A program made the translations under genes and the position numbers. This document shows positions 30,700-38,898 of a stretch of 64,000 bases of DNA, piece after piece. Each line of letters starts with the position of its first letter. Position 1 is the first letter of the stretch. Below the pieces are notes generated by a model, which ran no database searches, had not been told where the DNA came from, and saw only the letters and a program-made list of their open reading frames with translations. Origin of the DNA: Flavobacterium sp. (GTDB lineage Bacteria > Bacteroidota > Bacteroidia > Flavobacteriales > Flavobacteriaceae); contig NZ_JAPZSP010000004.1 in assembly GCF_027531705.1 (NCBI RefSeq), forward strand, positions 124,001 to 188,000, in the 5' to 3' direction.

Positions 30700-31323
30700 T
30701 TATTGATTCAATAAATTTTGAAATAAATCTACAAATTCTCCAACATGATAACCATCCATCAACCCGTGATGCACGTGAATGGACATTGACATGGTTTTTT
30801 TGCCATTCTCATCTATCATTTTACCAAAGGATATTTTCGGACAACTATCTGGCCAAGTAAAACTTCGAGCGTGCGAAAATGAAGTAAAATTAATCCAAGG
30901 CAATGCCGAAAAATGAATTAAATTTTCAGAATATTCTCTTGTGAAAAGTCCAGTTGTAGTTTGGATTCTTGCGATTTCATTTTTTGTGTTTTCAGCAAAT
31001 TCATTTAAATGTTCAGAATATTTTATTTGCGAAAATCCAAAGGTTTTATCTTCTCGCAAAATAGTTGAAGAAACATCAATTCTATCAAAAATATAAACCT
31101 CATCATTCAAAATTCGATAACGAAAAGGTTCAATGGAATTTACAGCGACCAATGTTTTATGTATGTAATAGGTAAAAAATGAAACGCCAAGCTCTTTAGC
31201 TTTTTCATAAGCTTTAGTGCAATCAACAGTTATGGTTACACCAAAAAAAGGTTCTTCCATTTGTTTGAAAAATAGAAAATGTTCTTTTCGGTTCCAGATT
31301 TCGAGATTAAGTTTTTGTTTCAT
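30700..31323 (-). CDS. Chloramphenicol acetyltransferase-like protein
   Basis: A 207-residue member of the trimeric CAT fold. The catalytic motif is HHGLMDG (185-191, HHxxxDG). Earlier family blocks are visible in REHFLFFKQMEEPFFGVT and LPWINFTSFSHA. Many chromosomal CatA-like proteins do not confer resistance and acetylate other substrates. Resistance cannot be claimed from sequence. The gene is tightly paired with a deacetylase gene, so an acetylation/deacetylation pair is an attractive but unproven idea. Confidence 0.88.
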   Translation of the reverse strand: MKQKLNLEIWNRKEHFLFFKQMEEPFFGVTITVDCTKAYEKAKELGVSFFTYYIHKTLVAVNSIEPFRYRILNDEVYIFDRIDVSSTILREDKTFGFSQIKYSEHLNEFAENTKNEIARIQTTTGLFTREYSENLIHFSALPWINFTSFSHARSFTWPDSCPKISFGKMIDENGKKTMSMSIHVHHGLMDGYHVGEFVDLFQNLLNQ

Positions 31324-31379
31324 TTATTGGACACGAATTTCACGAATTTAAAAGTGCAAAAATTACACAAATTAGAAGT

Positions 31380-32069
31380 TTATTTTAAAAGAATTGGTAA
31401 AACGTCAGTAATTTTTTCTAATGATTTGAAGTTGGGATGTTCTACTTTATGACTCACTTTTTCGTGTTCCCAAGTGGTATGAAACGGAATATGAACGGCA
31501 TGTCCGCCAATTTCTAAAACTGGCAAAACATCTGATTTTAAAGAGTTTCCAATCATGAAAAATTCATCTGAATTTATTTCTAAACGCTTTAATAAATCTT
31601 GATAATCCTTTTCTTTTTTGTCACTCATTACTTCAATATGATGAAAATAATGTCCCAAACCAGAATTATGTAGTTTTCGTCTTTGATCTAACAAATCACC
31701 TTTGGTTGCTACAACCAACTTATATTTTCCGTGGAGTTGCGATAATGTTTCTTCAACACCGTCTAATAATTCAATAGGTTTTTGAAGTAACTCTTTTCCG
31801 TATTCTATAATTTTTGCAATAGTTTCAATAGAAATTGTGTTATTTGATATACTCATTGCGGCTTCAATCATTGATAAGATGTAGCCTTTAATTCCGTAAC
31901 CATACAATTCTAAATTCTGGATTTCTACACGAAATAATTCTTGAGACAACCCTTGTTGCGACAGATAATCACTCATCAACTCGCAAAATTTATGCTCGGT
32001 TTCTTGAAAATAAGGTTCGTTTACAAACAAAGTGTCGTCTGCGTCGAAAGCTATAACTTTTAGGTTCAT
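31380..32069 (-). CDS. HAD-superfamily hydrolase
   Basis: A 229-residue HAD phosphatase. Motif I is FDADDTLF (8-15), motif II is ATKGD, and motifs III/IV are near GNSLKSDVLPVLE. A helical cap lies between motif I and II. The substrate is unknown. Upstream of the gene and downstream of its stop the gaps contain CACGAATTTCACGAATT words (31327-31345). Confidence 0.88.
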   Translation of the reverse strand: MNLKVIAFDADDTLFVNEPYFQETEHKFCELMSDYLSQQGLSQELFRVEIQNLELYGYGIKGYILSMIEAAMSISNNTISIETIAKIIEYGKELLQKPIELLDGVEETLSQLHGKYKLVVATKGDLLDQRRKLHNSGLGHYFHHIEVMSDKKEKDYQDLLKRLEINSDEFFMIGNSLKSDVLPVLEIGGHAVHIPFHTTWEHEKVSHKVEHPNFKSLEKITDVLPILLK

Positions 32070-32191
32070 TTTTTAATTTTTATTGCATATTCATCTTCCT
32101 AATTCATCAATTCGGTTTCAAAGTAAACTTCGATGAGTAAATAAAACTTCAGCATTTAGAAGTTTCATTATAAATTCATTTATAGTATACT

Positions 32192-34252
32192 TTAACTAAT
32201 CAACGCTCCATTTTCAACTCCATCAGCATCTGGATTTACAAAAACCAATTTTCCGTCGGCATTGTTGGTCATCAAAATCATTCCTTGGCTTTCTACTCCA
32301 CGTAATGCTCTTGGTGCTAAGTTTACTAAAACCGTTACGCGTTTTCCAACCACTTCTTCTGGCGAAAAATGTTCTGCAATTCCCGAAACTATTGTTCTTA
32401 CATCAATTCCAGTATCAACTTTTAAAACTAATAATTTGTTGGCTTTTGGCATTTTTTCGGCTTCTAGAATGGTTCCGACTCTCAAATCTAATTTCGAAAA
32501 ATCTTCAAAAGTTGATGTTTCTTTTTGAGGTTCAATCACTTTGTTTTCTGCTTTATTGGCAACTTTCGTAGCTTCTAGTTTGTCAATTTGTTTTTGAATT
32601 TCTGCATCTTCTATTTGAGCAAATAAAATTTCAGCTTGACCAATTTGATGCCCAGCCGGAATTAAATCAGTTCGTCCAGATACATCTTTCCAACTCAAAT
32701 TCAAATCGGTTTTTAAAATTCCTGATAATTTGCAAGCTGTAAATGGCAAGAAAGGTTCAGATAAAACTCTTAACGCAGCTGCAATTTGCAATGCTACATA
32801 CATTTGAGTTTTTACTCGTTCAGGATTTTCTTTTACCATTTTCCATGGTTCTTCGTCGGCTAAATATTTATTTCCTAAACGCGCAACATTCATCAATTCA
32901 CCTTGTGCTTCTCTGAATCTGAATCTTTCGATTGAAGAAGAAATTACTGCTGGATATGCTTTTAATTCAGCTAAAGTTTGTACGTCAACTTCTGTAAAAT
33001 CATTTGGCGAAGGAACAATTCCGTCGTAATATTTGTTAGTCAAAACAACTACACGATTAATGAAATTTCCTAAAATAGAAGCCAATTCATTATTATTTCT
33101 TGCCTGAAAATCTTTCCAAGTAAAGTCGTTATCTTTAGTTTCTGGAGCGTTTGATGTTAAGGCATAACGCAAAGAATCTTGTTTGTCTGGAAAATCCAAT
33201 AAATATTCATGCAACCAAACCGCCCAGTTTTTAGAAGTCGAAAGTTTGTTTCCTTCCAAATTCAAAAACTCATTTGCAGGAACATTATCTGGCAAAATGA
33301 AACTTCCTTCAGCTTTCAACATCGCAGGAAAAATTATGCAATGGAACACAATATTGTCTTTTCCAATAAAGTGAACCAATTTTGTATCAGCATCTTTCCA
33401 ATATGGTTCCCAATCTTTTCCTTCACGAGCTGCCCATTCTTTGGTTGACGAAATGTAACCAATTGGTGCATCAAACCAAACATATAATTTTTTTCCTTCG
33501 GCACCTTCAACCGGAACGTCAATTCCCCAATCTAAATCACGCGTTACAGCACGAGGTTTTAATCCGTCATCCAACCAAGATTTTACTTGTCCAAGAACAT
33601 TAGTTTTCCAATCTTTGGCGTGACCAACCAAAATCCATTCTTTCAAGAAATCGTCATATCTGTCTAGAGGTAAAAACCAGTGTTTTGTCGATTTCAAAAT
33701 TGGAGTTTCACCAGTTATAGTCGATTTCGGATTGATTAAATCAGTTGCGTTTAGTGTAGAACCACATTTTTCGCATTGATCGCCATAAGCTTCTTCGTTG
33801 CCGCATTTCGGGCAAGTTCCAATTACAAATCGGTCGGCCAAAAACTGGTCGGCTTTAGCATCATACAATTGCTCGGTAACTTCTTCAATAAAATCGCCGT
33901 TATCATACAATTTTCTAAAAAACTCAGAAGCCGTATCATGATGAATTTTAGACGATGTTCTTGAATAATTGTCAAATGAAATTCCAAAATCAAGAAACGA
34001 TTGGCGAATAATTCCGTCGTATTTATCAATAACTTGTTGTGGTGTAATGCCTTCTTTTTTGGCTTTCATTGATATGGCAACACCATGTTCATCGCTTCCG
34101 CAAATAAACGCAACATCTTTTCCTTGCAATCTCAAATAGCGAGCGTAAATATCTGATGGAACATAAACTCCGGCTAAATGCCCGATGTGAATTGGTCCGT
34201 TGGTATAAGGCAATGCTGCCGTTATGGTATATCTTTTTGGATTTTCTAACAT
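32192..34252 (-). CDS. metG: Methionyl-tRNA synthetase
   Basis: A 686-residue class I synthetase. Its HIGH motif is literal ([10 protein letters not shown]). The zinc knuckle is [17 protein letters not shown], and the KMSKS loop reads KLSTS (336-340). The C-terminal EMAP/Trbp111 tRNA-binding domain covers about 585-686 ([17 protein letters not shown]). The open frame goes back 12 codons to 34288, but [19 protein letters not shown] is the standard beginning. A promoter at 34276-34303 leaves the longer start inside the promoter, which supports 34252. Confidence 0.97.
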   Translation of the reverse strand: MLENPKRYTITAALPYTNGPIHIGHLAGVYVPSDIYARYLRLQGKDVAFICGSDEHGVAISMKAKKEGITPQQVIDKYDGIIRQSFLDFGISFDNYSRTSSKIHHDTASEFFRKLYDNGDFIEEVTEQLYDAKADQFLADRFVIGTCPKCGNEEAYGDQCEKCGSTLNATDLINPKSTITGETPILKSTKHWFLPLDRYDDFLKEWILVGHAKDWKTNVLGQVKSWLDDGLKPRAVTRDLDWGIDVPVEGAEGKKLYVWFDAPIGYISSTKEWAAREGKDWEPYWKDADTKLVHFIGKDNIVFHCIIFPAMLKAEGSFILPDNVPANEFLNLEGNKLSTSKNWAVWLHEYLLDFPDKQDSLRYALTSNAPETKDNDFTWKDFQARNNNELASILGNFINRVVVLTNKYYDGIVPSPNDFTEVDVQTLAELKAYPAVISSSIERFRFREAQGELMNVARLGNKYLADEEPWKMVKENPERVKTQMYVALQIAAALRVLSEPFLPFTACKLSGILKTDLNLSWKDVSGRTDLIPAGHQIGQAEILFAQIEDAEIQKQIDKLEATKVANKAENKVIEPQKETSTFEDFSKLDLRVGTILEAEKMPKANKLLVLKVDTGIDVRTIVSGIAEHFSPEEVVGKRVTVLVNLAPRALRGVESQGMILMTNNADGKLVFVNPDADGVENGALIS

Positions 34253-34275
34253 GATAAAATTCGGTATATATATTG

Positions 34276-34303
34276 CAAAAATAAGCAATAGATTTCAATT
34301 CAA
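34276..34303 (-). promoter_or_regulatory. Predicted promoter of metG
   Basis: On the minus strand, TTG (34303-34301), a 17-bp spacer and TATTTTTG (34283-34276) lie 24 bp before the 34252 start. Confidence 0.55.
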
Positions 34304-34312
34304 CTTAATTTA

Positions 34313-34320
34313 TATATTTG
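34313..34320 (+). promoter_or_regulatory. Predicted -7 element of the S66 peptidase gene
   Basis: TATATTTG matches TAnnTTTG and lies 22 bp before the ATG, back to back with the metG promoter. Confidence 0.45.
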
Positions 34321-34342
34321 TAGTTCAGTTTTAAAAACAAAA

Positions 34343-35302
34343 ATGAAGAAATTTACATTCTATATTCTAATTTTTATTTTCTCAATAAACCTTCAAGCTC
34401 AAAAAAAGATGATATTTCCACCTAATTTAAAAAAAGGCGATACCGTTGCTATTGTAGCAACAGCTCGTAAAAACATTGAAGACAATCTAAAACCAGCCAT
34501 TTCATGGTTGAAAAATTGGGGTTTAGAAGTAGTTGTTGGTTCAACAATAGGTTTAGACAAAGACCAATTGGCTGGAACTGATGAACAACGCGCAGCCGAT
34601 TTTCAAGAGCAGTTAGACAATCCTAACATCAAAGCTATTTGGTGTGTTCGCGGTGGTTATGGAACAGTTAGAATGATTGATTTATTAGATTTCACAAAAT
34701 TCAAGCAAAACCCAAAGTGGATTATTGGTTTTAGCGATGTTACGGTTTTACACAGCCATTTGAACACTATGGGATATCAATCTATTCACGGAATTATGCC
34801 TGTTAGCACAAAAGCATCTGAAGAAGCAAAAGAAAGTTTGCGAAAAGCTTTGTTTGGTGAACATCTTGAATATACCGTTCCATGTGAAAACATGAACCGC
34901 CTTGGAACTGCAAAAGGCGAATTAGTTGGTGGAAATTTGTCTATTTTATACAGTTTATTTGGTTCGCCATCGGCCATTGATTGTTCAGATAAAATTCTTT
35001 TTATAGAAGATTTAGATGAATATTTATACCATATTGATAGAATGATGATGAACCTAAAACGCAATGGTTGTCTTGAGAGTTTAAAAGGCATCATTGTTGG
35101 CGGCATGACCAAAATGAAAGACAACGACATTCCTTGGGGAAAAGATGCGCTTCAAATTATTGATGATGTTACCAAAAACTACAATATTCCGGTAATTTAT
35201 AATTTTCCAGCGGGTCATTTAGCCGATAATCGTGCCTTAATTTTTGGAAAACAAGTTTCTGTTGAAGCAAATGATTTGGAAAGTAAAGTTATCTTTGAAT
35301 AA
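34343..35302 (+). CDS. S66-family LD-carboxypeptidase, exported
   Basis: A 319-residue member of the LdcA/MccF serine peptidase family. The nucleophile is Ser131 (GFSDVTVLHSH), after GGYGTVRMID. The Glu/His part of the triad lies in LFIEDLDEYLYHIDRM and FPAGHLADNRAL. LdcA removes the terminal D-Ala from murein tetrapeptides in recycling and is cytoplasmic in E. coli. Here residues 1-20 form a typical signal peptide ending LQAQ, so the enzyme is probably periplasmic. MccF-like activity is the alternative. Confidence 0.9.
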   Translation: MKKFTFYILIFIFSINLQAQKKMIFPPNLKKGDTVAIVATARKNIEDNLKPAISWLKNWGLEVVVGSTIGLDKDQLAGTDEQRAADFQEQLDNPNIKAIWCVRGGYGTVRMIDLLDFTKFKQNPKWIIGFSDVTVLHSHLNTMGYQSIHGIMPVSTKASEEAKESLRKALFGEHLEYTVPCENMNRLGTAKGELVGGNLSILYSLFGSPSAIDCSDKILFIEDLDEYLYHIDRMMMNLKRNGCLESLKGIIVGGMTKMKDNDIPWGKDALQIIDDVTKNYNIPVIYNFPAGHLADNRALIFGKQVSVEANDLESKVIFE

Positions 35303-35338
35303 CCGAACACTGCGACTGGTAACTGCGACTGAATACTA
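35303..35338 (+). repeat. CAGT/ACTG-word intergenic element
   Basis: The gap between the S66 gene and yraN carries two AACTGCGACTG words and an ACTGAATACT word. This is the same family as 9067-9127 and 47795-47842, but it lacks a complete second arm. Confidence 0.45.
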
Positions 35339-35343
35339 AAAAA

Positions 35344-35703
35344 ATGGCAGAACACAACGAACTTGGAAAATTTGGAGAAGAATTAGCTGTAGAATTTCTA
35401 CAACAAAATGGCTATGAAATTCTCGAAACAAATTGGACTTTCCAAAAAGCCGAAATAGACATTATTGCTCAAAAAGAAAATATTCTTGCTGTTGTAGAAG
35501 TCAAAACGCGTTCGTCAATTGAGTTTGGATTACCACAAGATTTCGTCAAACCAAAAAAAATTCAACTTTTGGTTAAAGCTATCAACGAATATGTGATTTC
35601 GAACGATTTAGATGTAGAAGTTCGCTTTGATATTATTGCTATTTATAAAGAAGACAAAGAATATAAACTGGATCATATTGAAGAAGCTTTCTTTCATTTT
35701 TAA
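35344..35703 (+). CDS. yraN: YraN-family (UPF0102) nuclease-like protein
   Basis: A 119-residue protein of the restriction-endonuclease-like fold. It begins with KFGEELAVEFLQQNGYEILETNW and carries the acidic catalytic-type residues in AEIDIIAQKE and VVEVKTRS. Homologues are near-universal, and their function is poorly defined, perhaps in recombination or Holliday-junction processing. It sits between the S66 gene and the metalloprotease gene. Confidence 0.9.
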   Translation: MAEHNELGKFGEELAVEFLQQNGYEILETNWTFQKAEIDIIAQKENILAVVEVKTRSSIEFGLPQDFVKPKKIQLLVKAINEYVISNDLDVEVRFDIIAIYKEDKEYKLDHIEEAFFHF

Positions 35704-35712
35704 AAAATTGCT

Positions 35713-35720
35713 TACTTTTG
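35713..35720 (+). promoter_or_regulatory. Predicted -7 element of the metalloprotease gene
   Basis: TACTTTTG matches TAnnTTTG and lies 20 bp before the ATG, directly after the yraN stop. Confidence 0.4.
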
Positions 35721-35740
35721 AAAAATTATAACCTACTGAT

Positions 35741-37906
35741 ATGAAAAAAATTACACTACTAATTGGCTTGTTTTTTTGTCTAACAACTTTTGGACAAGGA
35801 AAAGTTGCTGAGAAGGTTTCTCAACTTATCTCGCAAAACGCAAACTTTAAACATTTTTCTGTTTTAGATCAAGATAATTCCATTGCAAACAAAGAAACTG
35901 AAAAAGTAGTTGAAACAGCAACATTTGCAAAAATTAAAAATAGTGTTGTAAACGACATTGTTCAAAATAAATACGAGTATTTAGAAATTGAAATTCCGTA
36001 TCAAAACGCTTCCATTGAAGTGCAATTATATAAAGTAACTATTTTTGCAGAAGACTTTCAACTTGATACTGATAAATCTAAAAACATTGCCTACGAGCCT
36101 GGTGTTTATTACAGAGGAATTGTCAAAAACGATATGAATTCATTGGTTTCTTTCAACTTTTTTAAAGATGAATTAAACGCCATTATTTCTAATAGAATTT
36201 ATAGCAACTTGGTAATTGGAAAATTAGATAAAAAAAATAACACAACTGATTATATCATTTATTCTGATGCCGAAATGAAGGTTTTCAATGATTTCAAATG
36301 TGGAACAAAAGATATTCCTTCAACTGGTGAAACTTTAAACAAAAACACACAATCACCAGAAAGCACAAAATGTGTAACAATGTATTTTGAAATTGATAAT
36401 GACATTTATACTTCAAACAATAGTAGTACAACAACTACAACCAATTGGATGACATCATTATTCAATAACTTACAAACTTTATACAACAACGATGGAATTA
36501 CAATTTCTTTAAAATCTACCTATATCTGGACAACTCTTGATCCTTATGATGGAATTGGTACAAGTTCTGCTGATTATTTGTACAAATTCAACGAAGTTAG
36601 ACCCGTTTTTAATGGTGATGTTGGACAATTATTAGGAATTGATGGCGGCGGATTAGGTGGCGTTGCTATTGGAACAAACGGAATTTGTACCGAAAGTAAT
36701 TTTAGTTATTCAGATGTAAATCTATCTTATAATACGGTTCCAACTTATTCATGGACTGTAAATGTTATTGCTCATGAATATGGTCATCTATTAGGTTCGC
36801 CTCATACACACGGTTGTCATTGGAATGGTAATGATACTGCAATTGATGGTTGCGGACAATCGCAAGGTTATTTTGAAGGAAATTGTGACGAAGCTGAAAT
36901 TCCTGAATCAGGAACCATTATGAGTTACTGCCATTTATTGAGTTGGGTTGGTGTTAACCTAAGCAATGGTTTTGGACCTCAACCAAAAGCTTTAATTTTG
37001 AGTAAAATAAATGGTGGTGCCTGTCTGAGTACTGATTGTGTTAACACATGTATCAACACCGTTTCGGCAGTAAATATTGGAACTGTTACAAGTAATTCGG
37101 CTACTATAAGCTGGACTGAAGCTGGTTCAGCCACTAACTGGCAAGTAGCTATTTATCCTTTTACTTCAACTCCAACAAGCTGGTCAACGGTTACAACTCC
37201 AAGTTTTTCTCAATCTGGACTTACTAACAACACTTATTATGTAGCTGCGGTTAGACCAAATTGCACAAATGGTTTGACTGGTTCATCAAGAAAAATAATG
37301 TTTGCTACAGGTGCAAATTATTGTAGTAGCGTCGTTTTTTATGATACAGGTGGCGCAAATGGTAATTATGAAGATTACCAAACAATTTACAGAACGATGA
37401 TTCCGAATGTTGCCAATAACAAAGTAAAATTAACTTTCAATGAATTCTCTTTGGAACAAGATTACGATTACATTTATGTTTACAATGGAAGTACAACGGC
37501 TTCACCAAGTTTTAACGTTGATGGTTATACTGGAACAACAATTCCTGGACCATTTACTTCTACGGCAGCTAATGGAGCATTAACCATGAAATTTTATTCT
37601 GATGGTGGTGTTGTCGATTCTGGTTGGAAAGCAACAACTTCATGTATTCCAAATTTAGCAACAAGCGAATTTCATGGTATAGATTTTACGTACGCTCCAA
37701 ATCCAACTAATGGAATTGTGACTATTACTTCTAAAGACAATGTTTCTGAATTGGCAGTTTACAGCATTACTGGACAATTATTATTGGAACAAAAACCAAA
37801 TCAAAGCAATTTGAATGTTAACTTAGCTTCTTTTGCAAATGGAACTTACTTCTTCAAATTAAAATTTGATGATAAAGAAGTTAATTTCAGAATTGTAAAA
37901 CAATAA
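35741..37906 (+). CDS. Secreted M12B-like zinc metalloprotease with CUB and T9SS sorting domains
   Basis: A 721-residue secreted protease. A signal peptide (1-20) precedes a propeptide-like region to about 200. A reprolysin-type catalytic domain carries HEYGHLLGSPH (His345, Glu346, His349, His355) followed by the methionine turn GTIMSYCH. Next come a fibronectin III-like domain (about 440-525), a CUB-like domain (about 530-635, NYEDYQTIYR, YDYIYVYNG) and a type A T9SS C-terminal sorting domain (FTYAPNPTNGIVTITS). It should be exported by the T9SS to the surface or medium and degrade proteins. Confidence 0.92.
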   Translation: MKKITLLIGLFFCLTTFGQGKVAEKVSQLISQNANFKHFSVLDQDNSIANKETEKVVETATFAKIKNSVVNDIVQNKYEYLEIEIPYQNASIEVQLYKVTIFAEDFQLDTDKSKNIAYEPGVYYRGIVKNDMNSLVSFNFFKDELNAIISNRIYSNLVIGKLDKKNNTTDYIIYSDAEMKVFNDFKCGTKDIPSTGETLNKNTQSPESTKCVTMYFEIDNDIYTSNNSSTTTTTNWMTSLFNNLQTLYNNDGITISLKSTYIWTTLDPYDGIGTSSADYLYKFNEVRPVFNGDVGQLLGIDGGGLGGVAIGTNGICTESNFSYSDVNLSYNTVPTYSWTVNVIAHEYGHLLGSPHTHGCHWNGNDTAIDGCGQSQGYFEGNCDEAEIPESGTIMSYCHLLSWVGVNLSNGFGPQPKALILSKINGGACLSTDCVNTCINTVSAVNIGTVTSNSATISWTEAGSATNWQVAIYPFTSTPTSWSTVTTPSFSQSGLTNNTYYVAAVRPNCTNGLTGSSRKIMFATGANYCSSVVFYDTGGANGNYEDYQTIYRTMIPNVANNKVKLTFNEFSLEQDYDYIYVYNGSTTASPSFNVDGYTGTTIPGPFTSTAANGALTMKFYSDGGVVDSGWKATTSCIPNLATSEFHGIDFTYAPNPTNGIVTITSKDNVSELAVYSITGQLLLEQKPNQSNLNVNLASFANGTYFFKLKFDDKEVNFRIVKQ

Positions 37907-37930
37907 GAAAATCGAATATAAATTCATAAA

Positions 37931-37967
37931 AAAATCCGTTCGCAGTTGTGAACGGATTTTTGTTTTT
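37931..37967. terminator. Bidirectional terminator after the metalloprotease gene
   Basis: AAAATCCGTTC (37931-37941) and GAACGGATTTT (37950-37960) form a perfect 11-bp stem with flanking A and T runs. It lies between the convergent metalloprotease and zinc peptidase genes. Confidence 0.85.
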
Positions 37968-37984
37968 ATGAAAAAATGATTTTA

Positions 37985-38683
37985 TTATTCTCTTCTTCCT
38001 AATATTTGAAAAGCCCAATATAATAGTGAAGCTAACGCGCCTAAAGCAGCTACAACATACGTTCTTGCTGCCCATTTTAGTGAATCTTCTGCTCCAGCAT
38101 ATTCTTCTTGGCTTAACATGTTTTTGTTTTTTAACCAAGCTAATGCACGATTACTTGCATCATATTCTACTGGCAAAGTGATGAAACTAAAAGTTGTTGC
38201 AATAGCCATCAAAACTAAACCTGCAACGGCAACATATAGACCAATTGATGTTCCTTTTGAAGCAATTCCTAGTATTAATCCACCCATTATTAACCATTGT
38301 GACATGGTAGATGATACATTTACAATTGGTACCATTTTAGAACGCATAGTCAACCATTGATAAGCTTGCGCGTGTTGAACAGCATGCCCGCATTCATGAG
38401 CAGCAACTGCGGCAGCGGCAGCATTTCTTTGGTTGTAAACAGCTTCCGAAAGATTAACGGTTTTGTCCATTGGGTTGTAATGATCGGTTAATTGTCCTGG
38501 TGTAGAAATAACTTTCACATCATAAATTCCATTGTCTTGCAGCATTTTTTCAGCAATTTCTGCTCCCGACATTCCGTTTCGCAAACTGATTTTAGAGTAT
38601 TCAGCAAATTTACTCTTCAATCGAGCACTTACCATCCAACTGAATAGTGCGATTGCACCAATTATAATATAATATCCAAACAT
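37985..38683 (-). CDS. Membrane zinc metallopeptidase (Zn_peptidase_2 family)
   Basis: A 232-residue membrane protein of the YugP/Zn_peptidase_2 group. An N-terminal membrane helix is followed by AAAVAAHECGHAVQHAQAY, whose HExxH binds zinc, and two or three more hydrophobic helices. The C-terminal half contains LALAWLKNKN-type cytoplasmic segments. The substrate is unknown. Homologues are widespread in Bacteroidota. Confidence 0.9.
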   Translation of the reverse strand: MFGYYIIIGAIALFSWMVSARLKSKFAEYSKISLRNGMSGAEIAEKMLQDNGIYDVKVISTPGQLTDHYNPMDKTVNLSEAVYNQRNAAAAAVAAHECGHAVQHAQAYQWLTMRSKMVPIVNVSSTMSQWLIMGGLILGIASKGTSIGLYVAVAGLVLMAIATTFSFITLPVEYDASNRALAWLKNKNMLSQEEYAGAEDSLKWAARTYVVAALGALASLLYWAFQILGRRE

Positions 38684-38815
38684 AATTTTTAGTTTTAATT
38701 ATTTAAAGTTACTAAACGAATATCAAATTACACGCCAAATCTTAAAAATGACAAGTTGACATTTCTATTATTATACGCAGAAATTGAAAAATGTTACAAA
38801 ATAGTTCTAAAAAAA

Positions 38816-38858
38816 CCACAGATTCACAGATGAATTTTCAAAATCTGTGAATCTGTGG
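38816..38858 (+). repeat. Perfect 15-bp inverted repeat, CACAGATTCACAGA family
   Basis: CCACAGATTCACAGA (38816-38830) and its exact reverse complement TCTGTGAATCTGTGG (38844-38858) flank a 13-base loop. It sits 40 bp past the leuS stop codon. No clean T-run follows on the minus strand, so terminator function is possible but not typical. The arm contains the related words CACAGATT and CACAGA. Confidence 0.7.
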
Positions 38859-38898
38859 CAATAAAAGAGATTCTAAAATAAGTTCAGAATGACAAAAT

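Noticed and set aside
30700..31323. Acquired chloramphenicol-resistance gene
   Set aside because: CAT-like fold is clear but base composition matches neighbours and no mobile element is near. A chromosomal CatA-like enzyme of other specificity is more likely.
33334..33522. Long alternative-frame ORFs inside metG, ileS and leuS
   Set aside because: They overlap conserved synthetase domains in other frames or antisense and have no start or family support.
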